Assembly (NCBI RefSeq): GCF_024436175.1
Contig: NZ_JANFQP010000002.1
Location: 724,996 to 788,995, forward strand
DNA from: Kaistella montana
GTDB lineage: Bacteria > Bacteroidota > Bacteroidia > Flavobacteriales > Weeksellaceae
Length of the DNA: 64,000 nucleotides
Direction: 5' to 3'
The position numbers were made by a program, and so were the translations under genes. Shown one piece after another: positions 28,070-36,956 of the stretch (position 1 is the first letter of the stretch; each line of letters opens with the position of its first letter). Below the pieces are notes generated by a model. It worked only from the letters and a program-made list of their open reading frames with translations, searched no databases and was not told the DNA's origin.

Positions 28070-31003
28070 TTAGAAAGATACATTCAGGCCGAATACAAAA
28101 CTTTTTGATTTTGGGTAAGTAGCATAATCAATCCCGAAAGTTTGAATACCTCCACTGGTAAGCCCTGAATTAATCTCTGGGTCGAATCCAGAATAATTGG
28201 TAATTACGAATAAGTTGGAACCGGTAAGAGAGAGACGGATGTTATTCACCCTACGGTCTAAACCAACGGTATTCGGATTTAGATTATAACCAACGGTTGC
28301 ATTATTCAGTCTTAGGAATGATCCATCTTCTAAATACCTATTGGAGATAACATTAGTATTGTTTACACTTTCATTTGCATAGGCAGTAGAAACTGCTGTA
28401 GAGTTTTGGGATAAAGCCAGCCTACCTTTGGTGAACAAAGTAGATGCAGTATTGTTATAAATTTTGTTTCCACTCACCCCGTTGAAATTCACAGAGAAGT
28501 CGAAATTTTTATAATCAAATTTTAGATAGAAGTTATAAGTTAGATCCGGAAGTGCGCTTCCGTCTGCAATACGATCATTGTCTGTGATTTGACCATCTCC
28601 GTTTACATCACGGAATATGTTGACTCCCTTATTATTAATTCCTAGAAAATCAAACACATAGAATGTTCCAATCGGTTCGCCTGAAATGTAACCATTAATC
28701 AAAGCGCCGGTAGTTCCAGGTCCTTGAGCTGAACCGGTAGTAAGCACTTTAAAAAGAGAGTTTTTGACCTCATTTTTGATATAGGCCATGTTTCCACCGA
28801 TGCTGTATCCTACTTCGCCCACTTTGTCAGAATAATCTAGGGCAAGTTCAATTCCGGTATTATCGATGGTCATCCCGTCAATATTTTTCCAAAGTTTTTC
28901 GGTAGGAGTAATCGGATCAGTAGGGTTGATTTCCAATAGAATATTGTCAGATACTTTCTTGAAATAGTCTATGGTACCGGTAAGTTTGTTTCTTAAAAAT
29001 CCAAAATCAAGACCTATATTGGTTTGGGTGGTGACTTCCCATTTCAGATCTGGGTTGGCAGTTCTTACTAAGATCACGCCCACTGGAAAATTATTGCTGT
29101 TGTCCATTGGGTAAGTAGCATTTCCGGCATTGGTACTCTGGTAACTCGCTTTAGTAATTTTATTGGGGATTTCCTGATTTCCTGTTTTACCCCAGCTTGC
29201 TCTAAGTTTCAATCGGCTTATGGCGTCGGAGTCCATAAGGAAGTTTTCTTTCATTATATTCCAACCTAAAGCAAGGGATGGAAAGTAACCGTATCTGTTA
29301 TTCTGTCCGAATTTAGAAGAACCGTCAGCTCGCATGGTTGCGGTAAAGAGGTATTTGTCAGCATACCCATAGTTCAATCTTCCGAAAAAGGATTGAAGTT
29401 CGTTTTTATTGGCCACAGAGAAGGAAGAAAGAAGTTCTGTTGCTGCGGATATTTGATATTTTGGTTCAATACCGTTATTAGGGAAACCACGGTAAGACCA
29501 TCCTCTTGATTCGAAAAATAAATCCTGATAAGAATGCCCAGCCATGATGTTAACATCATGTTTCCCGGCCTTAAATTTATAGGTAAGGGTGTTTTCTACT
29601 AAAATATTTTTATTGTTATAATCATTGATTTGCAGGTTCCCTTCTTCCAATGGGATGGCATGCGGCGTGTTCTGCACATCTCTGTTGGTAGAAGAATAGT
29701 CTGCCCCTAAGTTGAGTTTGTAAGTTAAACCTCTAAGGATTTCAAATGAAGGTGAGATATTGGCTATCAACCTGTTGTTAATGGAAAAATCTTGATAAAT
29801 ATCCTGTCTGATCAGCGGGTTAAAAGAGCCATTGTTAAAGACCGTAGTAGGTGTTCCGTCGGTGAATGCTGGATAGGTAGGGTTCATCGTAAGCATGGTG
29901 GAAACGATAGAAGTGGCAGAAGGTCTTAGATTTTCTGTTCGTGAACCATTTAGGTTGAAATCAACATTCATTCTTCCGTCAAATGCTTTTTGGCTAATGT
30001 TTACCCGACCTGAGTAGCGGTTTAGTTTGCTATTGTGCAAAATTCCCTCTAGTCCGTCATAGCCAATGGCAGCATAGTATGAAGTGTTCTCACTTGCGCC
30101 ACCCATTGAAAAATTCAAATTATTGGAAATAGCGGTGCGTGTAAGCAAATCTTGCCAATCTGTTTCAGAGCCACCGTCATCTAGTGTTGCGCCAATCGCG
30201 GTAACTTGTTTTCTGAATTCATCGGCACTATAAACATCCATTTTATTGGCCAGTGTAGAAACGGTCATTGAGGAGGAAAGGTTCATTTGGGTTTTCCCTT
30301 TTTTTCCTTTTTTAGTCGTGATTACAATAACACCATTTGCTGCTCTTGCTCCATAGATTGCAGCTGCTGAAGCGTCTTTCAGTACATCAATTTTTTCTAT
30401 GTCTTGGGGATTGATGAAGTTCATTGGATTGACGGGTACTCCTGTTGTGGTATTGTCCATCGCAAAGCCATCAATCACATATAGTGGAGTAGTACCAGAT
30501 CGTAAACTGCCCACTCCTCGAATGATGATGTCTTGAGATGCACCGGGTTCGCCACTGACCATGGATACATTTACGCCGGCAATTTTCCCTTGCAATAGTT
30601 GACCAGGATTGGCTACCAATCCTTTGTTAAAATCATCATTGTTCAAAGAGGCAATCGCTCCTGTAACATCAGATCGTTTTTGAGAACCGTAACCTACCAT
30701 TACCACCTCCTCTATCAAAGCGGTTCTTCTAGGAAATACTACCGAAAGCGGTTGGGTATTTTCCAGAGTTATTTGGGTAGTTGAGTTACCTGATGAAAAA
30801 GAAAGTTGATCTCCTTCTTTAGCCAGAATAATAAATTTTCCAGCTGAATCGGTTGATGTGGTTATGGAAGATTGGGTATTTGCCACCAATACATTTTTCA
30901 TGGTAGTTCCATTTTCATCTCGCACGGTTCCTGTAATTTGGGTTTGTGCAAATGCCAGTGTACTACTTGTTAATAGCCATGCGGCAATGTTTAATCGCTT
31001 CAT
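28070..31003 (-). CDS. SusC/RagA-family TonB-dependent transporter (third, phosphatase locus)
   Basis: TonB-dependent importer of the phosphatase locus. The ATG at 31003 gives 977 residues with signal peptide MKRLNIAAWLLTSSTLAFAQ. Thirteen extra upstream codons in the open frame would precede this signal and are rejected. A carboxypeptidase-regulatory-like domain (about 21-95, beginning QITGTVRDENG) comes before a TonB-box-like EEVVMVGYG and the plug (IIRGVGSL, VLKDASAAAIYGARAANGV). The barrel ends in GLNVSF. The extra N-terminal domain sets it apart from the other two SusC proteins in the window. A TATTTTTGC box lies 14 bases before the ATG on the minus strand (31017-31025). The divergent neighbour is a secreted alkaline phosphatase. 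Confidence 0.94.
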   Translation of the reverse strand: MKRLNIAAWLLTSSTLAFAQTQITGTVRDENGTTMKNVLVANTQSSITTSTDSAGKFIILAKEGDQLSFSSGNSTTQITLENTQPLSVVFPRRTALIEEVVMVGYGSQKRSDVTGAIASLNNDDFNKGLVANPGQLLQGKIAGVNVSMVSGEPGASQDIIIRGVGSLRSGTTPLYVIDGFAMDNTTTGVPVNPMNFINPQDIEKIDVLKDASAAAIYGARAANGVIVITTKKGKKGKTQMNLSSSMTVSTLANKMDVYSADEFRKQVTAIGATLDDGGSETDWQDLLTRTAISNNLNFSMGGASENTSYYAAIGYDGLEGILHNSKLNRYSGRVNISQKAFDGRMNVDFNLNGSRTENLRPSATSIVSTMLTMNPTYPAFTDGTPTTVFNNGSFNPLIRQDIYQDFSINNRLIANISPSFEILRGLTYKLNLGADYSSTNRDVQNTPHAIPLEEGNLQINDYNNKNILVENTLTYKFKAGKHDVNIMAGHSYQDLFFESRGWSYRGFPNNGIEPKYQISAATELLSSFSVANKNELQSFFGRLNYGYADKYLFTATMRADGSSKFGQNNRYGYFPSLALGWNIMKENFLMDSDAISRLKLRASWGKTGNQEIPNKITKASYQSTNAGNATYPMDNSNNFPVGVILVRTANPDLKWEVTTQTNIGLDFGFLRNKLTGTIDYFKKVSDNILLEINPTDPITPTEKLWKNIDGMTIDNTGIELALDYSDKVGEVGYSIGGNMAYIKNEVKNSLFKVLTTGSAQGPGTTGALINGYISGEPIGTFYVFDFLGINNKGVNIFRDVNGDGQITDNDRIADGSALPDLTYNFYLKFDYKNFDFSVNFNGVSGNKIYNNTASTLFTKGRLALSQNSTAVSTAYANESVNNTNVISNRYLEDGSFLRLNNATVGYNLNPNTVGLDRRVNNIRLSLTGSNLFVITNYSGFDPEINSGLTSGGIQTFGIDYATYPKSKSFVFGLNVSF

Positions 31004-31016
31004 ATTATTTTTTGTG

Positions 31017-31025
31017 GCAAAAATA
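31017..31025 (-). promoter_or_regulatory. Promoter -7 box of the third susC
   Basis: Minus-strand reading TATTTTTGC, an exact match to TAnnTTTGC, 14 bases before the susC ATG. The -33 element is not convincing, which may mean that activation by a regulator is needed. The divergent gap (31004-31284) also holds GGGTTAAA twice, 34 bases apart (31104 and 31138). Confidence 0.5.
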
Positions 31026-31284
31026 GAAGTTGAGGTGGCCATAGTCTGTTAACATAATTTGAAAAAAAGGATACATCTGTGTTAAGAGTTTAGCCGATAA
31101 ATAGGGTTAAAATTAAGTTTTTATCAAATTCACGAAAGGGTTAAAGTGTAAAGGCAACTGGATCAACAGGATACCATTTTCCCATTTTTTGGCTTCTTTT
31201 TTCACCCATTTTTCACTGCTTATTTGTAATACATTTACGAGATATTTTCAACAATATTTTCACTTAAAATATAGAATAGTAGTT

Positions 31285-32397
31285 ATGAGAAAGAATTTTG
31301 GACGAAGTGTTTTAGGGATTTCCTTAGTATGTGCTTCTGTAATGGGGTTTTCACAAAAGAAAGAACCAATTAATGTGATTATGATGATTGGCGATGGAAT
31401 GGGGGTAGCCCAAGTTTCTTCTGCCTTTTACTTTGGGAACTCGGCTCCTAATTTTCAACAGTTTAGTATTACAGGCTTTTCGGAAACATCTTCCACCAGC
31501 CATCGTATTACAGATTCTGCTGCGGGGGCTACTGCGCTCTCTACGGGACAGAAAACCTATAAAAGAGCGATTGGGGTAGACAAAGATTCAGCATCAATTC
31601 CTACGATACTAGAGCAGCTTCAGGAAAAAAATTACAAGACGGGGCTAATTTCACTAACCTCCGTGACCCATGCAACGCCGGCGGCCTATTATGCTCATGT
31701 GAAAGACCGGGATCTGCATGAGGATATTGCGACCCAGCTTGTACCATCAGGTGTGAATTTTATAGCTGGAGGAGGAATAAAATATTTTACCAAGAGAAAG
31801 GATCATGTTGATCTCTTGAAGGAATTTACCAAGAGAAATTATCAATATCATACTTCTTTGGATTTACTCGATCCGAAGAAAAATCAAATTTACCTATTGG
31901 CTGATGAAGGGCTGCCTAGCAAAGACGAAGGCAGAGAAGACTTCCTCCCTGAGATGACCCAAATAGCTCTGGATTATTTTGAACAACAAAAACAACCATT
32001 TTTTCTAATGGTTGAAGGGTCTTATATTGATTGGGGTGGCCATGCAAAAAATGCGAACAGGGTCGTACAAGAGGTATTGGATTTTGATAAAACCATAGGG
32101 GTGGTTATTGAATTTGTAAAGAAAAACCCTAACACCCTGCTTATCGTAACTGCTGACCATGAAACAGGAGGTGTGAGCTTGGGGAAATATTCGGAGAAAG
32201 ATCCTACAACGGGTAAAATAGTTGAAGTGCCAAGGCGCGTACAAATTGAATTTAATACCGATCAGCACACGGCCGCACTTGTGCCTGTCTTTGCAATGGG
32301 AAAAAATCAGGAGTTGTTTTCAGGAGTTTATCCCAACAATGAAATTTATCATAAGATTGTAAAAGCGATTGCTGAAGCGGGGGTTACTATAAAATAA
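31285..32397 (+). CDS. Secreted alkaline phosphatase
   Basis: Hydrolyses phosphate monoesters outside the cytoplasm. The ATG at 31285 gives a 370-residue protein with signal peptide up to about residue 23 (VMGFSQ). Alkaline phosphatase superfamily motifs: metal-binding Asp37 in MIGDGMG, nucleophile Ser78 in TDSAAGATALSTG, a THATPAAYYAH motif, and ADHETGG supplying metal ligands. QHTAALVPVF near the end carries the last histidine ligand. A longer frame from 31189 adds a non-signal N-terminus and is rejected. It is followed 8 bases later by a second phosphatase and lies divergent from susC, suggesting a common phosphate- or substrate-responsive promoter region. Confidence 0.93.
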   Translation: MRKNFGRSVLGISLVCASVMGFSQKKEPINVIMMIGDGMGVAQVSSAFYFGNSAPNFQQFSITGFSETSSTSHRITDSAAGATALSTGQKTYKRAIGVDKDSASIPTILEQLQEKNYKTGLISLTSVTHATPAAYYAHVKDRDLHEDIATQLVPSGVNFIAGGGIKYFTKRKDHVDLLKEFTKRNYQYHTSLDLLDPKKNQIYLLADEGLPSKDEGREDFLPEMTQIALDYFEQQKQPFFLMVEGSYIDWGGHAKNANRVVQEVLDFDKTIGVVIEFVKKNPNTLLIVTADHETGGVSLGKYSEKDPTTGKIVEVPRRVQIEFNTDQHTAALVPVFAMGKNQELFSGVYPNNEIYHKIVKAIAEAGVTIK

Positions 32398-32405
32398 AAA
32401 GAAGA

Positions 32406-34178
32406 ATGAAAACCAAAAGAATTCTGATCCTATTAATGATGGGTTTTTGTGGATTTGTATTCTCGCAGCAGACGCGGGTACATTCACATAATGATTATCT
32501 TCAAAAAGTTCCCTTTTGGGGAGCTCTGTATGCCGGAGCGACGAGTATAGAAGCAGATGTTATCCTGAAAGATGGGCAACTCTATGTAGCCCATGACGAA
32601 AAGAGCCTATTGAAAGAAAGAACCTTTGACAATCTTTACTTGAGCTCTATCGTTAAGGCAGCAGAACTCGGTATGTTAACCAAGAGCCCTTTGCAGATTT
32701 TAATCGATATTAAAACAGAGAGCAAATCTACTTTGGCTGAGGTAGTTAAAGAGATTGAGAAATATCCAATTCTTCAAAACAACCCGTCACTAAGTTTTGT
32801 GATTTCCGGAAACCGACCTTCACCTTCGGAATATAAGAATTATCCTGCTTTTATTATGTTCGATCATCAATCACTTTCACCGTTAACCACTGAGGAATGG
32901 GAAAAAGTTGCATTGATAAGTCTTAGTGTAAAGACATTTACAAAATGGAATGGAAAAGGTGCGCCTATTGCAACAGATGAAAAACAGATGAATGATGCCA
33001 TTTCTACTGCAAAGAAATACGGTAAACCTTTCCGCTTTTGGGCGATTCCTGATGCTAAAAGTTCTTGGGAATATTTTGCAAGAGCGGGAGTGAATTTCAT
33101 CAATACGGATCAACCTTTTCTATGTAGAACGTATATAGAAGGCCTTTCTAGAAGAACCTATACCAATTCCAAGATATCAGAAATATACCATCCTGCTTTT
33201 GCAACTGACGGATCCATTGCTCCGGTGAAAAATGTAATCTTGCTTATTGGTGATGGAAACGGACTTGCCCAAATCTCCTCTTCGCTTTTGGCAAATGGTG
33301 GAAACCTCACCTTGTCACAATTGAAACATATTGGATTGATTAAAACTTCTTCTACGGATAACTTTTCTACTGATTCAGCAGCTGGCGCTACTGCGATGGC
33401 GACTGGCAAGAAAACAAGAAATCGGTATATAGGGGTAGATCCTGAAGGGAATGTACTTGCGAGTATTCCTGAAATATTGAAAACAAAAGGATACAATACA
33501 GGTATTATCACTACCGATGAGATCACAGGTGCCACTCCATCGGCATTTTATGCTCACCAACCAGAGCGTGATATGGCCAAAGAAATTGGTAAAGAATTTT
33601 TGAAAAGTACATTGAATTTGGCAGTGGCAGGAGGCAAGAATAGTTTTATAGGACAAAACCACTTCGTTGAAGTCCGTAATCCTTCTGAACTCGCAAAAAG
33701 CAAAGCAGAACAAGTAGTGATGTGGTTGTCGGAAGGTTCTGTTCCTTCAGTATTAAATGGACGCAAATCCATTCTCTCCGAATCGGTTAAGGCGGGTTTG
33801 AATTTCCTTCAATCTAAGAATAAACCATTTTTTTTAATGGTTGAAGGAGCGCAGATTGACAGTGGAGGCCATGCTAACAGTACAGGGACAATCATCACCG
33901 AAGGAATTGATTTTGATCAAGCAATTGCTGAGGCCGTGAAATTTGCCGATCAAAATTCAGGAACTCTTGTGATTATTACCGCTGATCACGAAACTGGAGG
34001 TTTCAGCCTTCCGCATGGCAATCTGAAAAACAATGTCGTGGAAGGGGCTTTTGAAACAGATGATCATTCCGGGATTATGGTGCCGATATTTTCTTATGGT
34101 CCACACGCTGATGAATTCATAGGGATTTATGAGAATCATGAAGTGTTTCACAAGATCATGAAGGTGTTGGCCAAATAG
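32406..34178 (+). CDS. Glycerophosphodiesterase-like domain fused to alkaline phosphatase
   Basis: A 590-residue exported enzyme (signal peptide about 1-20, ending FVFSQ) with two parts. Residues about 24-245 resemble the TIM-barrel phosphodiesterases (GDPD/PI-PLC group): HSHND at 26-30, Glu49 and Asp51 in SIEADV, and AHDE at 62-65. Residues about 274-590 are a complete alkaline phosphatase: Asp283 in LIGDGNG, nucleophile Ser324 in TDSAAGATAMATG, then TADHETGG and DDHSGIMVP. One chain could cut a phosphodiester and then release the phosphate. The HxHND motif shows that the first domain is related to active enzymes, but activity is not proven. It lies 8 bases after the first phosphatase gene. 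Confidence 0.88.
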   Translation: MKTKRILILLMMGFCGFVFSQQTRVHSHNDYLQKVPFWGALYAGATSIEADVILKDGQLYVAHDEKSLLKERTFDNLYLSSIVKAAELGMLTKSPLQILIDIKTESKSTLAEVVKEIEKYPILQNNPSLSFVISGNRPSPSEYKNYPAFIMFDHQSLSPLTTEEWEKVALISLSVKTFTKWNGKGAPIATDEKQMNDAISTAKKYGKPFRFWAIPDAKSSWEYFARAGVNFINTDQPFLCRTYIEGLSRRTYTNSKISEIYHPAFATDGSIAPVKNVILLIGDGNGLAQISSSLLANGGNLTLSQLKHIGLIKTSSTDNFSTDSAAGATAMATGKKTRNRYIGVDPEGNVLASIPEILKTKGYNTGIITTDEITGATPSAFYAHQPERDMAKEIGKEFLKSTLNLAVAGGKNSFIGQNHFVEVRNPSELAKSKAEQVVMWLSEGSVPSVLNGRKSILSESVKAGLNFLQSKNKPFFLMVEGAQIDSGGHANSTGTIITEGIDFDQAIAEAVKFADQNSGTLVIITADHETGGFSLPHGNLKNNVVEGAFETDDHSGIMVPIFSYGPHADEFIGIYENHEVFHKIMKVLAK

Positions 34179-34188
34179 TTTTGGTGAA

Positions 34189-35979
34189 TTATTGGTATTG
34201 AAACTGAACTTCTCTTACGTCTTCACCATTGGATAATTTTTGTAGAATTGAAAAGAATAATTTCAGTTGTTGCCCCAATTGGTCTGTTGGCTTAAAACAG
34301 GCCAATTGTTTTTCTAAAAAGGCATATTGTTGCAACCGCTTTGTGGGAATGTCTTGGGTGGCAAGTCCTCCCGCAGACTGAAATTTATAGAGGTCCAAAA
34401 GAACATCGGTAAATGACCATTTTTTGAAATCAACGGATCTTAGTCTTTGATTCCTTAAATTTTCATCCATGTTCGGAGTTCTTGTTTTGTTGAGAATATC
34501 CAATCCGTTAATTGTTTTGGTGTTTTCAACGAAATCTTTCGGCCATTCGGATGGGAGCATTCTTAACCGAACCAATTCAGTAAGATGGAAAAGCATAAAC
34601 TCCTTATAATTTTTGGTTTTTAATATTTTTTTATTCCAAATTTTTTCTGGAGTGGTTTTGCTGAGCTTTTGGTATTCTTGTTCATAAAGAGGGAAAAGCT
34701 CTTTATACCTTTTCACGTTGGCGATGGTCTTTGTTTCTACCCGAATGTTTCCGCCTGATTCTATGGTGATAACTTTATATCCAGGCAGATAGGCAGCCAA
34801 AGAAGGGACTTGAAAATTGCGAATCATTTTACCATTAGAAATGCTTTTGGTTTCCGAATCATTGATGTGCATGTGTCCTGCAAAATGAATTTTTATTCCC
34901 GCTTCTGCAAAAGCATTAGTCACATTTTCGTTTGGCACACGAGATAATTGCCACTTATCTTTTCCTAAAAGTTCAGCCAACTCTGGAGTTGCTCCATTAT
35001 TGAAATCTACCATTGGATAATGGCTGAATGCGATAAGTATTTTATTTTGTTTTTCGGCTTCCTGAGTCATTCTTTTCACCCAAGATAAGAGGTGGGATTT
35101 GTACTTTATTGCATTGTTGTACCCATCGTTAGCACCTCCGTAGGTATTAGGGTCTGTTGGACTCCCCGTTTTTTTCTCCGGAATATAGGTATTCCCGTCA
35201 ATGGCCATTAGCCAAATTCCTTCCACGGGCTCAGAAATATAGCTAAGATCTGGTACTTGGAAACCGGAGCTGCTTTCGTAGGTTCGGTTCTGTATTTCAG
35301 CATCTTGCAGAGCGTCTTGGTAATGATATTCCGAATAACTTTTTTTGCTGAATGGGGTCTGCCAAAATTTATCTTTTTCCGAAGGACTAAAACCGAAGTT
35401 TTTCATCCAATCCAAAATTTCACGATAACCAGACTCGGCGATGTCTTTGGTAATAATACTTTCCTTTTTACCGTTAGGGTGGCTGAAAATACCAACAGGA
35501 GATCCGTTTTCGCCTAAAAAATCATTTTTTCCGGCTTCTCGTCTAAAGGGGCGAACGGGATCATGGTTTCCTGTGGTGATATAAAAAGACATTTGATATT
35601 TTGCTTCATATTGATCCAAGATTTTTTTTAGACCTCGTAGATTATAAGCCTGTCCATCATCAGTAAAATCTCCCGGAAGTGCCACAATTTTGATGCCCTG
35701 ATCGGCAATGTCATCCAAAGCGGCAAATAAGGCAAAATAGTTTTCATTAAATATTCTGGTGGAATTGAGCTGAGATTGCATCGTACGCATTAGCGTAGGC
35801 TTACCAGTTTTTGGATTGATCACCCCACGGTATTCATTATCGGAAAAATTGCCATATAAATCTTGAAAATGGATATCTGCAAGGAACGCTATCTTCGTAA
35901 GGTTTTGTGCGCCAATATTTTGCAAAAATAAAAATAAGGCTAATACCAATAAGCGTAGTCGGTTAGGGTGGCGATTCAT
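34189..35979 (-). CDS. Secreted metallophosphoesterase (calcineurin-like)
   Basis: A 596-residue exported phosphoesterase (signal peptide about 1-24, ending NIGAQ). The calcineurin-like metal site is complete: Asp35/His37 in LADIH, Asp104 in LPGDFTDDG, Asn138-His139 in TGNHD, a histidine in FSHYP and the last two in AGHMH. The C-terminal roughly 200 residues carry no domain I recognise. The substrate could be a phosphomonoester or a phosphodiester. It converges on the GDPD/alkaline-phosphatase gene with only 10 bases between the stops, so the two may form an antisense-overlapping pair. A TAAGTTTG box (36014-36021, minus strand) gives a likely promoter. It belongs with the SusCD/phosphatase locus by function. 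Confidence 0.88.
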   Translation of the reverse strand: MNRHPNRLRLLVLALFLFLQNIGAQNLTKIAFLADIHFQDLYGNFSDNEYRGVINPKTGKPTLMRTMQSQLNSTRIFNENYFALFAALDDIADQGIKIVALPGDFTDDGQAYNLRGLKKILDQYEAKYQMSFYITTGNHDPVRPFRREAGKNDFLGENGSPVGIFSHPNGKKESIITKDIAESGYREILDWMKNFGFSPSEKDKFWQTPFSKKSYSEYHYQDALQDAEIQNRTYESSSGFQVPDLSYISEPVEGIWLMAIDGNTYIPEKKTGSPTDPNTYGGANDGYNNAIKYKSHLLSWVKRMTQEAEKQNKILIAFSHYPMVDFNNGATPELAELLGKDKWQLSRVPNENVTNAFAEAGIKIHFAGHMHINDSETKSISNGKMIRNFQVPSLAAYLPGYKVITIESGGNIRVETKTIANVKRYKELFPLYEQEYQKLSKTTPEKIWNKKILKTKNYKEFMLFHLTELVRLRMLPSEWPKDFVENTKTINGLDILNKTRTPNMDENLRNQRLRSVDFKKWSFTDVLLDLYKFQSAGGLATQDIPTKRLQQYAFLEKQLACFKPTDQLGQQLKLFFSILQKLSNGEDVREVQFQYQ

Positions 35980-36013
35980 TTTTTGTAAAGGTTCATGGTG
36001 ATCATTTCTGCCT

Positions 36014-36021
36014 CAAACTTA
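36014..36021 (-). promoter_or_regulatory. Promoter -7 box of the metallophosphoesterase gene
   Basis: Minus-strand TAAGTTTG (TAnnTTTG), about 35 bases before the ATG. No strong -33 element is visible. The 11-bp repeat array lies about 180 bases further upstream. Confidence 0.45.
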
Positions 36022-36199
36022 ACACATCTTTCTAATACATGATAACCAATGATGATGATTTAACTATTTCTTTACAAATAAATAAAGAGAAAAAAGAATA
36101 ATAAACGAACTGCTTTTGTTGACTTCGGAGGTCAATCATTCTGAGATTGATTGGGTTATTGCTAAAAGGATTTTCCAAGGAACGTGTCTTTAGTGTAAA

Positions 36200-36291
36200 G
36201 TACACCTGAAGTATACTTAAAGTACCCATAGAGTATACTTGAAGTATACACGGGATTGGTACGGCTCAACTACGGCTCAAGTATGGCTTAA
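36200..36291. repeat. Eight-unit 11-bp tandem repeat array
   Basis: The region divides into 11-base units of consensus GTAYnnYTnAA. GTACACCTGAA, GTATACTTAAA, GTACCCATAGA, GTATACTTGAA and GTATACACGGG occupy 36200-36254 without gaps. After a 4-base break, GTACGGCTCAA, CTACGGCTCAA and GTATGGCTTAA occupy 36259-36291. The units differ from each other, but the period is strict. The array begins 221 bases upstream of the metallophosphoesterase start and ends about 360 bases before the regulator stump. An 11-bp period puts every unit on the same face of the helix, as for direct-repeat sites of OmpR/PhoB-family regulators. It may equally be a decayed minisatellite. Confidence 0.75.
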
Positions 36292-36653
36292 CCTCTGGGA
36301 TAGGTTTTTCACAGGTAGTTTAGAGGGAATTAATAGGCAGTAGAAGGCCTTTTTTGCTGTTGCTTGAAAGAATTTAACGCCGTGTAGAGATTCTTTTGTA
36401 AATGTACAAAATAATAGAAATGGACTCTGTTTTTTAATTAAATACTTGTGGAGAATCTTTACCAACGATCTTTTCTATTTTGACCCTACTGTTTTTGGAT
36501 TGTTTGGGCAATGATTCTTGTGATCACATTAAATTTTATACAACATACAGGAAATGAGTAGACAATTCCTGTAAAATATTTTTATCAAAGATTGTGGGTG
36601 TTAAACAACTTTATTAATATTGCGTGAGTATGTCCAAAAACAGAGATTATAAA
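36292..36653. other. Intergenic region before the regulator stump
   Basis: AT-rich and without a credible gene. Short frames on the minus strand (for example 36277-36465) show no protein character. Apart from the flanking 11-bp array I see no further structure. Confidence 0.4.
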
Positions 36654-36935
36654 ATGATGAGCTTGAGGAAGATTTTCCAAATGATATTTCTTTTGCTGAT
36701 CCTAACGACCGCATGTAAAGAGAAGAGCCAAAAGTCGAATCAGGTAGTGATCGGATTTTCACAAGGGCTCGGCAATCATCCGTGGCGTGAGGCAATGAAC
36801 CATTCTATGGAAATTCAGGCTTCTCTTCATTCTAATGTAAAATTGGAGATATCGAAAGCGGATGGCTCTGTGAAAAAACAGATTGCTGATATTCAGAATG
36901 TACGTCTTCAAACTAAATTGGACATTTTGGAATAA
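36654..36935 (+). pseudogene. 5' stump of a periplasmic-binding sensor lipoprotein, cut by an IS element
   Basis: The ATG at 36654 starts a lipoprotein signal (MMSLRKIFQMIFLLLILTTAC) followed by VVIGFSQGLGNHPWREAMN and KKQIADIQN. This is the opening of a LacI/ribose-binding-type (Peripla_BP) domain, as found at the front of Bacteroidota hybrid two-component regulators that control SusC/SusD loci. The frame stops after about 93 codons at 36935, where the IS3-family element begins; the last residues (LDIL) still look native. The rest (binding domain, kinase, receiver and DNA-binding parts) is missing from the window. What follows the IS is an unrelated gene, so material has been deleted. Upstream in-frame GTG and ATG codons at 36624 and 36630 are possible starts but would precede the signal peptide. 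Confidence 0.75.
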
Positions 36936-36956
36936 ATCCTTAAGGAGTATTTAGGG

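Noticed and set aside
36200..36291. CRISPR array
   Set aside because: The 11-bp units are contiguous with no spacers, and no cas gene is present.
36032..36465. Two short minus-strand frames in the intergenic region
   Set aside because: One runs into the 11-bp repeat array, and neither has a domain, signal or coupled neighbour.
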